DNA of 64,000 nt from Kiritimatiellia bacterium (GTDB lineage Bacteria > Verrucomicrobiota > Kiritimatiellia > RFP12 > UBA1067), in the NCBI GenBank assembly GCA_016296065.1, contig JAEDKA010000002.1:62001-126000 (forward strand), read 5' to 3'. The translations under genes were made by a program, and so were the position numbers. The notes under the pieces are model-generated. The model was not told where the DNA came from, did no database searches, and saw only the letters and a list, made by a program, of their open reading frames with translations. Positions 37,918-44,992 of this stretch are shown here, one piece after another; positions within the stretch are counted from its first letter, which is position 1, and every line of letters begins with the position of its first letter.

Positions 37918-38832
37918 ATGAAGAAGCTTACGACACTCGCGCTCGCGGCGTTCGCAGCAGCCGCGGCTTTCGCTGAAGGCGGAAACCTCCGCTACTCCAT
38001 CATGGTCAACAAGTTCGAGAACAAGGCCAACTGGCGCGGCCAGTGGGAGCTTGGCGACGCTTGGGGCACGATTCTCACCGACCAGCTTGTTCAGAGCGGC
38101 AAGTTCATCGTCCTCGGCGAGGCAGACATGCGCGGCGCGGCGATGCAGGAGCAGGACCTCGCGGCGTCCGGACGCACCGCCGGCGGCAAGAAGGCTCCCC
38201 AGATGGGACGCATGACGCCCGCGCAGCTGCTCGTCAAGGGCGCGATAACCCACGTGCAGGAGACGAAGGGCGGCAGCGGAGGCTTCTCGCTCGGAAAGGG
38301 CATCCTAAGCGGAGTGTCCATTGGCGGCAGTGCAGGTGGAGCGGAAATAAACATCACGATCTACATCTGCGACTCCGCGACCGGACAGGTCAAGGCTTCC
38401 AAGAGCGTGATCGGCAAGAGCGGAAAGCGCGGCATCGGTCTCGGCTACCACGGCAACAAGCTCGGCGGCCTCACCGGCGACCTCGAGGGCTTCGAGAAGG
38501 ACAACATGGGCCAGGCCTGCACCGATGCGGTCACGCAGGCCGTCGAATTCCTCGTCGCCCAGCTCGAATCGATTCCGTGGGAAGGCTCCGTCTCTCTCGT
38601 CAAGCCAGACAAGCTCCTCATCAACCGCGGGTCGCGCGAAGGCGTCGCGGTCGGCATGAAGTTTGACATCGGCAAGGTCGAGGAGATCGTCGACGAGGAT
38701 ACCGGAGAGGTGCTCGACAGCGAGATGACAAAAATCGGCACTGTCGTCGTCACCGAGGTGAAGGAGAAGATCTCCTACACGACTCCGCTCGAAGGCGCCG
38801 AGAAGGGCATGGGCGTCCATCCCGCGAAGTAA
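37918..38832 (+). CDS. CsgG/curli-assembly-like secreted protein
   Basis: The 304-residue protein has signal peptide MKKLTTLALAAFAAAAAFA. The mature N-terminus shows the CsgG-type pattern YSIMVNKFENKANW, then GTILTDQLVQSGKFIVLGEA, LLVKGAITHVQE, INITIYICDSATGQVKASKS, and a helical segment before a C-terminal beta part (VKPDKLLINRGSREGVAVGM). CsgG-fold proteins form outer-membrane channels or periplasmic assembly factors. There is no lipobox cysteine, unlike E. coli CsgG, so a soluble periplasmic role is possible. Ribosome site AAAGGAG. Followed by a terminator. Confidence 0.78.
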   Translation: MKKLTTLALAAFAAAAAFAEGGNLRYSIMVNKFENKANWRGQWELGDAWGTILTDQLVQSGKFIVLGEADMRGAAMQEQDLAASGRTAGGKKAPQMGRMTPAQLLVKGAITHVQETKGGSGGFSLGKGILSGVSIGGSAGGAEINITIYICDSATGQVKASKSVIGKSGKRGIGLGYHGNKLGGLTGDLEGFEKDNMGQACTDAVTQAVEFLVAQLESIPWEGSVSLVKPDKLLINRGSREGVAVGMKFDIGKVEEIVDEDTGEVLDSEMTKIGTVVVTEVKEKISYTTPLEGAEKGMGVHPAK

Positions 38833-38862
38833 AGTGAAGCGCAGCCAAACTTCGTGAAAAAG

Positions 38863-38890
38863 GGGCCGGCATCCGCCGGTCCTTTTTTTT
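38863..38890 (+). terminator. Terminator after the CsgG-like gene
   Basis: GGGCCGGC-atcc-GCCGGTCC stem with one G-T pair followed by eight T. Confidence 0.85.
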
Positions 38891-38918
38891 CATGCCCTGA
38901 AAATTTTCCGCACCCCCG

Positions 38919-38962
38919 TTGACAAGTCCACCCGATTTATGATAAAGTAATCGCGTGATTAC
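38919..38962 (+). promoter_or_regulatory. Promoter and palindromic operator of the TetR gene
   Basis: TTGACA (38919-38924) is one of the few good -35 boxes in the window, followed about 17 bases later by a -10-like ATGATAAAGT. The 16-bp palindrome GTAATCGCGTGATTAC (38947-38962; perfect 6-bp arms) covers the expected transcription start. This suggests self-repression by the TetR protein encoded 20 bases downstream. Confidence 0.6.
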
Positions 38963-38981
38963 GATAAAAGGAGTTTCGGCG

Positions 38982-39620
38982 ATGGAGAAGACATTTAAGA
39001 GAAAGGCACGGCAGGACGGCGTGGAGACGCGCGAGGCGATACTCGCCGCGGCGGAGGCGGAGTTCGCGGAGAAGGGCTTCGCGCTCGCTTCGGCGCGGGA
39101 GATATGCCGCCGCGCGCGGGCGAACTCGGCTCTTATGAACCGCTACTTCGGCTCGAAGGAGGCACTCTACCGCCTCGTCGCGAAGCGGCTCTTCGGCGAC
39201 CTCGGCGCGCCGCTCGCGCGCCTCCACGAGAAGGCGGTCGACGAAAAGTCGTGGCGCGCGGCCGTGAGCGAATGGGTGGACGACATGCTCTTCATGACGA
39301 TCCCGACCGAGCGCGCCCAGAAGCTCTGCGCGGGTCTATTTCGCCACGAGGTCACGCGGCCGACGAAATTCCACGACGAGTTCAAGGAGGCGTTTGGCCG
39401 TCCTGTCTACGAAGGGCTTAGGAAACTCCTTGCCATGAAGGTGAAGGATGAAGAGCGGCTGGAGCTTCTGACGACTTCCATCTGGGCGCAGGTCTCGGTC
39501 TATGCGCTTGCGGACGTCAAGTGGCACAAATCCTTCCGTCCGGCAGGCGTCGACAACCGCGCCTGGGCCGAGAAGGTCGCCGCGCACATCTGCGAAGGCA
39601 TTTTTACACGTGTGAAATAA
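38982..39620 (+). CDS. TetR/AcrR-family transcriptional regulator (CecR-like)
   Basis: The 212-residue protein has an N-terminal HTH: TREAILAAAEAEFAEKGFAL, then SAREICRRARANSALMNRYF and GSKEALYRLV, the normal TetR pattern. The C-terminal ligand domain (WVDDMLFMTIPTERAQKLCA, FRHEVTRPTKFHDEFKEAFG) resembles CecR/DUF1956 regulators. ATG 38982 has AAAAGGAG at 8 bases. A palindromic operator overlaps its promoter. It is followed by a lipoprotein and the beta-repeat protein, probably co-transcribed, so it may control envelope genes. Confidence 0.88.
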   Translation: MEKTFKRKARQDGVETREAILAAAEAEFAEKGFALASAREICRRARANSALMNRYFGSKEALYRLVAKRLFGDLGAPLARLHEKAVDEKSWRAAVSEWVDDMLFMTIPTERAQKLCAGLFRHEVTRPTKFHDEFKEAFGRPVYEGLRKLLAMKVKDEERLELLTTSIWAQVSVYALADVKWHKSFRPAGVDNRAWAEKVAAHICEGIFTRVK

Positions 39621-39632
39621 GGAGGAATGGCA

Positions 39633-39860
39633 ATGAAGAAGTTGATTGCGATAGTTCTTGCTATATCGATGCTGGGGTCGGGCTGCTGCACGGTCGCCGC
39701 GGTTAGCAATGACCTGCCCTGGGCGGCACCCGTTACAGTGCCGGTTGATATCGTGTTGATGCCGGTAGAAGTCCTCGGTCTCGAGGTTCTAGCCAGGGTC
39801 GAGACGGAAGGCAAGTGTGGCGCAATGGTCTTTATCGCACCTTTTGGAGGAGCGAAATGA
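39633..39860 (+). CDS. Small lipoprotein
   Basis: The 75-residue protein has signal MKKLIAIVLAISMLG and lipobox LGSGC at residues about 15-19, then a hydrophobic mature part (PVTVPVDIVLMPVEVLGLEV). It starts 12 bases after the TetR stop with GGAGGAATGGCA upstream, and its stop overlaps a possible ATG of the next gene. The family resembles short YceK-like lipoproteins (APVTVPVDIVLMPVE is similar to YceK-type DLPLS/DTLLLP turns), but the match is weak. Confidence 0.65.
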   Translation: MKKLIAIVLAISMLGSGCCTVAAVSNDLPWAAPVTVPVDIVLMPVEVLGLEVLARVETEGKCGAMVFIAPFGGAK

Positions 39861-39937
39861 ATGGCATGGGAATGAAGAACGCGTGGAAGAGGAATGCTGC
39901 CCGTTCTACACGGCGGAAACTTGAAAGGATGGCAAAA

Positions 39938-42232
39938 ATGAAAAGACTGATGATTGCGGCAATGGCTGTCGCGACGGCTTGCGCGACGTGCGAGAGCCGT
40001 GCGGACGAGAACCGCCTCAACCTGTGGCCGCTTGTCGGCTACAACGACGGCGCACTAGACTTCATCTGGCCGCTCGGACATTTCAAGGACTCCGACGAGT
40101 GGCGGTTTTTCCCGATTATCCGCGACCGCGGCCTGTTTTGCATTTTCCCCGAGCTCTGGTTCACGGACGATGGATTCGCCGTGCTTCCGCTGGCCGCGGA
40201 ATACGATTTCGGGCGCGGGACGCTCTTCCCCGTTCTCTGGTGGGACTTCGAGGGTTCGGACATAACGCACAGCGTGTTCCCTGCCTACTATTACCATGGC
40301 GGCAAGTACGGGACGACTTTCTGGGCTGCGTGCGGGCTAGCGGGGTTCAAAAGCGACAAGGGAAAGGTCTTTCATCATCGCTTTCTCCCTCTCTACTACT
40401 GGGACCGCGGCGACTTCTTCTCCATTCCGTATTCGCGCTATCGCAGCGGCGGACATCTGAAGAGCCGTTTCTTCTTCGGCCTCGCGGGATGCGACTCGGA
40501 CGCAAACGGCGACTACGAGGCGTCGTGGCTCTTCCCGCTCTATGCACACGACAAAGCCAATGACGAGTTCTTGACTCCGCTCTTCGGCAAGACAAAAGAC
40601 GCGAACTGGCTAATCCCGTTTTACTACCACGACGAGAGTCTGACGCTCACTCCGCTCTTCGGCAAGACGGTCGAGGCCAACTGGACGCTGCCGCTCTACT
40701 ACAAGGACAAGGAGAAGTTCCTGACGCTGATTGGCGGCAATAGCGGTGACGCCAACTGGGTCGTGCCGTTTTACTGGCGCGACAAGAGGACTTTCGCTTC
40801 GCTTCCCTATTGGCGGCAGCTTGGGTCGGACGGCGAGATCGACAGGGCGTTTTCTCTCCCGCTTCTCTCGGGCTACGAACGCGACGACAAGGCCGGCGAT
40901 CGGCTTCTCTATCTTCTCATGGGGCTTGGCGGCCATGTCTGGAATGATGCGACAGGCGGCGCGAGCTGGGTGTTCCCGCTTTTCTACAGCGACCGCGAAA
41001 GCTTCTACACTCTCCTCTACGGGCACAACCCGCGCCGCACCTGGCTCTTCCCCGTCTACTTCGACGGCGAGGAACGCACATACATAACGCCGCTCTACGG
41101 GCGCAACAAGAGGGACGGCAGCGACTGGCTCATTCCCCTCTACTACCGCAACAAGGAGTCGTTCATCACTCCGCTCTACGGGAGGTCGGGCGAGGCGTCG
41201 TGGCTCTTCCCGCTCTACTGCCGCGACGAGTCGCAGTTCAACACCCTCGTCTATTCGCATTGGGACGACGCGAAGAAGGGAACGCGCGGATTCTTCTCCC
41301 TGCCGCTTCTCTCGGGTGCCAATTGGGAGACGAATTCATGCGACAAGACATGGTTCACGCTCGCGGGGCTCGTCGGCGGATCGTCCAATGCCTCGGGCTC
41401 GCACAAGGCCAACTGGGCGCTTCCTCTTTTCGTCCGCGAAGAGAACGAGTCGTTCTATTCCATCCCGTTCGGCTGGAGCGGCGGCGGCTCGGGCTACACG
41501 AACACCTACTTCGCGGCCGGGCTCGCCGGCGTGAAGTCGGGACGGAAGGAGGGCGGCTGGCTCTTTCCGCTCTTCAACCGCGAGAAGGATGCGTCGTTCG
41601 ACAAGGACCATGCACGCCTCGATTCGCGGACGATTCCCGAGGACATAACGTTCAAGGACGTCGTGCACTCCTGGACCAACAAGGCCGGCAAAGTCGAGTC
41701 CTGGACGAATTTCGTCGCTTCCGTTGACGTCTCCTCCCATATCTGTGGTTCCGTGCTGCTCGGCTCGGACCACGACAGCTCGGTCCGCGGGCGCATCGGC
41801 GAGCGTCGCGGGAAGCATGGCGGACGCGGGGATCGGAAGACCTACGAACTCGAGGAGTATTCCAAGCAGGGCAACCGCATCATCTTCAACCGCGAGTCGT
41901 CCCGCACGGTGTCGTACGACATCGACTCGCGCGAGCGCCTGGGCGAGAGAACCTCGTCGGAGACGATGGCGCTGTGCGGCCTCGTCTACGACAAGCGCAA
42001 ATGCGATTCCGTCGCCGGAACGTCCAACGCCCGCACGCGCATCCTGTGGAAGCTCTGGGACCGCGAGGAGCGCGAGGGCAACGTGACGGTCGACGCCTTC
42101 CCGGGCTTCACCTATGACTCGAAGACGAACGGCTATTCGAAGACCTCCTTCCTCTGGCGCTTCTTCCGCTACGAGAACGACCCCGAGAAGGGCAAGAAGG
42201 TCGATCTTCTCTTCATCCCCGTGTGGAGATGA
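39938..42232 (+). CDS. Exported beta-repeat protein with recurrent W-(L/F)-P-L-Y/F motif
   Basis: The 764-residue protein begins with signal peptide MKRLMIAAMAVATACATC, with GAAAGGA upstream; an in-frame ATG at 39857 overlapping the previous stop would add 27 basic residues. The body has at least nine 20-25-residue units of the form NWLIPFYYHDESLTLTPLFG, SDWLIPLYYRNKESFITPLY or ASWLFPLYCRDESQFNTL, suggesting an outer-membrane barrel or beta-solenoid. It ends KKVDLLFIPVWR. A relic of a second copy's C-terminus lies at 55764-55826, so the gene was once duplicated. I recall similar proteins in Kiritimatiellota/Verrucomicrobiota; function unknown. Confidence 0.6.
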   Translation: MKRLMIAAMAVATACATCESRADENRLNLWPLVGYNDGALDFIWPLGHFKDSDEWRFFPIIRDRGLFCIFPELWFTDDGFAVLPLAAEYDFGRGTLFPVLWWDFEGSDITHSVFPAYYYHGGKYGTTFWAACGLAGFKSDKGKVFHHRFLPLYYWDRGDFFSIPYSRYRSGGHLKSRFFFGLAGCDSDANGDYEASWLFPLYAHDKANDEFLTPLFGKTKDANWLIPFYYHDESLTLTPLFGKTVEANWTLPLYYKDKEKFLTLIGGNSGDANWVVPFYWRDKRTFASLPYWRQLGSDGEIDRAFSLPLLSGYERDDKAGDRLLYLLMGLGGHVWNDATGGASWVFPLFYSDRESFYTLLYGHNPRRTWLFPVYFDGEERTYITPLYGRNKRDGSDWLIPLYYRNKESFITPLYGRSGEASWLFPLYCRDESQFNTLVYSHWDDAKKGTRGFFSLPLLSGANWETNSCDKTWFTLAGLVGGSSNASGSHKANWALPLFVREENESFYSIPFGWSGGGSGYTNTYFAAGLAGVKSGRKEGGWLFPLFNREKDASFDKDHARLDSRTIPEDITFKDVVHSWTNKAGKVESWTNFVASVDVSSHICGSVLLGSDHDSSVRGRIGERRGKHGGRGDRKTYELEEYSKQGNRIIFNRESSRTVSYDIDSRERLGERTSSETMALCGLVYDKRKCDSVAGTSNARTRILWKLWDREEREGNVTVDAFPGFTYDSKTNGYSKTSFLWRFFRYENDPEKGKKVDLLFIPVWR

Positions 42233-42236
42233 AAAT

Positions 42237-42304
42237 GTTTCTAGACAGGATTAACAGGGTTTTATGTCTTAATCTTGTAAATCCTGTCAATCCTGTCTAA
42301 AACA
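42237..42304 (+). repeat. Family D hairpin repeat, copy D1
   Basis: Left arm CTAGACAGGATTAACAGG; right arm TTAATCTTGTAAATCCTG then TCAATCCTGTCTAAAAC. It fills the gap between the beta-repeat gene and the DUF2157 gene, just upstream of the latter's ribosome site. Confidence 0.85.
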
Positions 42305-42342
42305 ACTCGAGAATACTGTCTGGAATCTAAAAGGAGAACAAG

Positions 42343-43419
42343 ATGAAAAAAGAGGAATGGCTGAGAGGCGAGATCGCAAAATGGCGATCCGATGGCGCCG
42401 TAGACTCGGCGACGGCAGATGCGCTCCTTGCGCGCTACCCGGTGAGCGAGTCGCGGATCGGCTGGGGGGCGATTGTCGCGGGAGCATTCGGCGCGCTCTT
42501 GATCGGACTCGGCATAATCGCGATCTTCGCCTCGAATTGGGATTGCCTTGACCGTGGAATGCGCGCGGTCGTTTCCGTCGCGCCAGTCGCCGTCTGCGGC
42601 ATCGTCGCGCTCGTCGCGAAGTCGAAGGACTGGAAGTCTATGGCGCTGTGGGAGCCGCTTGGAATACTCTGGTTCATCTCGGTCATCGCCGCGTCGTGCC
42701 TTGTCGCGCAGACATACCAGGTCGGGGGGTCGGTTCCGGGGCTCGTGCTGTTCGTCGCAGCGCTGACCCTCCCGGTCGTCTGGACTACGCATTCGGTTGG
42801 CGCGATGATTGCATGGCCGGTCTTGCCCATAGTCTGGGCGTTTTCGTCCATGGAAGGGCGGTGGAATGCCAAAGAAGCGACAATCGCGGTGGAGGCGTTG
42901 CTGATGATGGCGGCTTCCTTGCCTTCTTATGTGGCGTTCATCCGCCGGAATCCCCCGCGCGCGTCGCTGGTGATAGGGCAGATCGGGTCGGCTCTCGCCT
43001 ATTCGTTCGGAGCCGGCCTTGTCGTATGCAGATGCGTACACATGTCCGATGGGTGCGTTCTCGTGTTCTGGCTATGCGCCGCCGCGGTGCTTGGAGCCGC
43101 CAAACTCTGGAGGCTGCCGGTCTGGACGGAGGTCGCCGTCGTCGTCGCGGTGTGTGCAGGCTTTCCCACTCCGTTCCTTGTGTTTGGATTGTATGCGCTC
43201 GCGCTTGTGCTCGCCATTGCGGTTGTGGCATGGGGCATCACGCGAATGAGAATATTCCTGACAAACATGGGGCTTGCTCTTCTCTTGTGGCTGATTCTCG
43301 CGAAGTTTTTCGAAAGCAGAGTCGACTTTACGGTCAAGGGGCTCGTGCTGATAGTGTCAGGCGTTCTTCTTGCAGTGTTGAACGTGTTCCTAGTGCGTGC
43401 AAAGAAAAGGAGGGCATAA
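42343..43419 (+). CDS. DUF2157 membrane protein (copy 1)
   Basis: The 358-residue inner-membrane protein has a short charged N-terminal helix (EEWLRGEIAKWRSDGAVDS) followed by about nine or ten hydrophobic segments, with IGWGAIVAGAFGALLIGLGI, FASNWD and VAQTYQVGGSVPGL, diagnostic of DUF2157. It is paralogous to the protein at 54019 over its full length. The next gene (GDYXXLXY) overlaps by one base; the pair is commonly linked in bacteria. Function unknown. Confidence 0.88.
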   Translation: MKKEEWLRGEIAKWRSDGAVDSATADALLARYPVSESRIGWGAIVAGAFGALLIGLGIIAIFASNWDCLDRGMRAVVSVAPVAVCGIVALVAKSKDWKSMALWEPLGILWFISVIAASCLVAQTYQVGGSVPGLVLFVAALTLPVVWTTHSVGAMIAWPVLPIVWAFSSMEGRWNAKEATIAVEALLMMAASLPSYVAFIRRNPPRASLVIGQIGSALAYSFGAGLVVCRCVHMSDGCVLVFWLCAAAVLGAAKLWRLPVWTEVAVVVAVCAGFPTPFLVFGLYALALVLAIAVVAWGITRMRIFLTNMGLALLLWLILAKFFESRVDFTVKGLVLIVSGVLLAVLNVFLVRAKKRRA

Positions 43420-44048
43420 TGATGAAGTTTAACAAAGGTTTTGTCGTCGTAGCTGTGGCGTTGGCCGTCCAGATCGCCGCAATTGGCTGGCTTGTCTGGC
43501 GCTACGAGCGCATCGTGCTGAACGGAACCGAAGTTCGGCTCAAGTGCCAGGCGTACGATCCATACGATCCGCTGCGCGGGCGCTATCTCAGTATGGAGGT
43601 TCGAGAGGACTGCACGAACATCCTGTTCGATGCGTCGGAATGGAGCGAGTATGAACACCGCAACGACGTGTTCGTCCAGCTTGCCGAGATTCCAGGAAGC
43701 AACGGTCTCTGCCACGTGGAGGCCGTGGCCAATGAGCCGACGGCCAGCGGACTCTGGGCGAAGCCAAAGTGGGTGACGATGGAATATGCTCTCGGGTATA
43801 ACGACAAAGGCAAGGACGAGACATACGATGATTTCCATGCGCGGCGCGAGAAATTCGGAAGAAAAGCCGTCGTGTCTTTCCCGGACCAGCTGTTCGTGAA
43901 CGAGAAGGTCGCGCCGGAGGCGGAGAAGCTTCTCCGCGAGCGCATGGCTTCCGCCGTCGCCGTCTACCGCGTGTTTGGCAGCGAGGCGGTTCTCACTGAC
44001 ATCGAGATAGACGGCAAGCCCATCCTCTCGGCTGTAAAGGGAAAGTGA
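43419..44048 (+). CDS. GDYXXLXY-domain protein (copy 1)
   Basis: The 209-residue membrane-anchored protein has a TM segment near residues 8-28 (VVAVALAVQIAAIGWLVWRY), then CQAYDPYDPLRGRYLSMEV, the signature from which the family is named (G-[DR]-Y-x-x-[LM]), and later VSFPDQLFVNEKVAPEAEKL. It is paralogous to 55095-55763. It starts within the stop of DUF2157 (TAATG) with AAAGGAGGG upstream. Confidence 0.85.
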   Translation: MMKFNKGFVVVAVALAVQIAAIGWLVWRYERIVLNGTEVRLKCQAYDPYDPLRGRYLSMEVREDCTNILFDASEWSEYEHRNDVFVQLAEIPGSNGLCHVEAVANEPTASGLWAKPKWVTMEYALGYNDKGKDETYDDFHARREKFGRKAVVSFPDQLFVNEKVAPEAEKLLRERMASAVAVYRVFGSEAVLTDIEIDGKPILSAVKGK

Positions 44049-44992
44049 CCATGGAGAGAATATTGTCCATAGTGACGCCTGATCGCATCTGGGTGCTTAT
44101 GTCCATGTGCACGCTCGTCATTGCGGCAATATTGCTTTGCCGCAAGTTTAAGAGTTCGGTGCTGCTGACTCTTGCAGTTGTGGTCGTGATGGTCCTCCTC
44201 ATCGGCACTGGGTGTATCAACTTCTTGATGTTCCATCCCGTGAAGGGGAGATATGGCGAGAATACGCGCGGCTATGTCGATATCGGAACGAACGGGGTCA
44301 GGATCGCCGCGATCGTCCTTGGTCCTGAGCGTGGCATCCCGCCTTCGAAGGAGCTACGGCGTGGCAAGAAGGCGATCATCCGCTGCCACGGCAACGCCGA
44401 GGACGCGGTGTCGACGCTGGACACTCTGGAATTGCTTGCCGAAGACGGCTACACGGTCGCGTCAGTCGACTATCCCGGCTACGGGCTTTCCGACGGCTCG
44501 CCTGACGAGGAGGGGTGCTACAGGAACGTCCGCCGGCTCTACGACTGGCTTATCGAGAAGCGTGGCTTCAAGCCGGAGGACATCATAGTCGACGGCTTTT
44601 CCATTGGCACGGGCCCTGCGACCGAGCTCGCGGCGACGAAGCCCTGTGGCGGGCTTATTCTTGAGGCGCCGTTTCTCTCCGCGCCGCGCGTGGTGACGCG
44701 CGTGCGGATTCTCCCGGTCGATCCTTTCCCGAACTTGAAGCGCATCGGCGACGTGAAGTGCCGTGTGCTGATGATTCATGGTACGGACGACCGAGTCGTT
44801 CCCTACTCGCAGGGGCAGGCGCTTTTCAAGCTGGCCAACGAGCCGAAGCGATTTGTCTCGGTCGAGGAGGGCGATCATAACACGCTCGTCGACGACATGG
44901 GCTTTGACAACTACTTTGAGCTGATCAAGAGTTTTGTGGATGGGGATGATTTAGCCGCAAAGAACGCAAAGGGCACAAAGGAGGCGAAATGA
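44045..44992 (+). CDS. Membrane-anchored alpha/beta hydrolase (BEM46/ABHD13-like, copy 1)
   Basis: The 315-residue protein (GTG 44045 overlapping the upstream stop, or ATG 44051) has hydrophobic N-terminal segments followed by LIGTGCINFLMFHP, possibly a lipobox (GTGC). The hydrolase core has the oxyanion motif RCHGNAED, VDYPGYGLSDGSP, the nucleophile elbow DGFSIGTGPA, the acid in HGTDDRVVP and the histidine in EGDHNTL. It is paralogous to 51840-52652. Probable esterase or lipase-like enzyme facing the periplasm. Its stop overlaps the next start (ATGA). Confidence 0.85.
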   Translation: MTMERILSIVTPDRIWVLMSMCTLVIAAILLCRKFKSSVLLTLAVVVVMVLLIGTGCINFLMFHPVKGRYGENTRGYVDIGTNGVRIAAIVLGPERGIPPSKELRRGKKAIIRCHGNAEDAVSTLDTLELLAEDGYTVASVDYPGYGLSDGSPDEEGCYRNVRRLYDWLIEKRGFKPEDIIVDGFSIGTGPATELAATKPCGGLILEAPFLSAPRVVTRVRILPVDPFPNLKRIGDVKCRVLMIHGTDDRVVPYSQGQALFKLANEPKRFVSVEEGDHNTLVDDMGFDNYFELIKSFVDGDDLAAKNAKGTKEAK

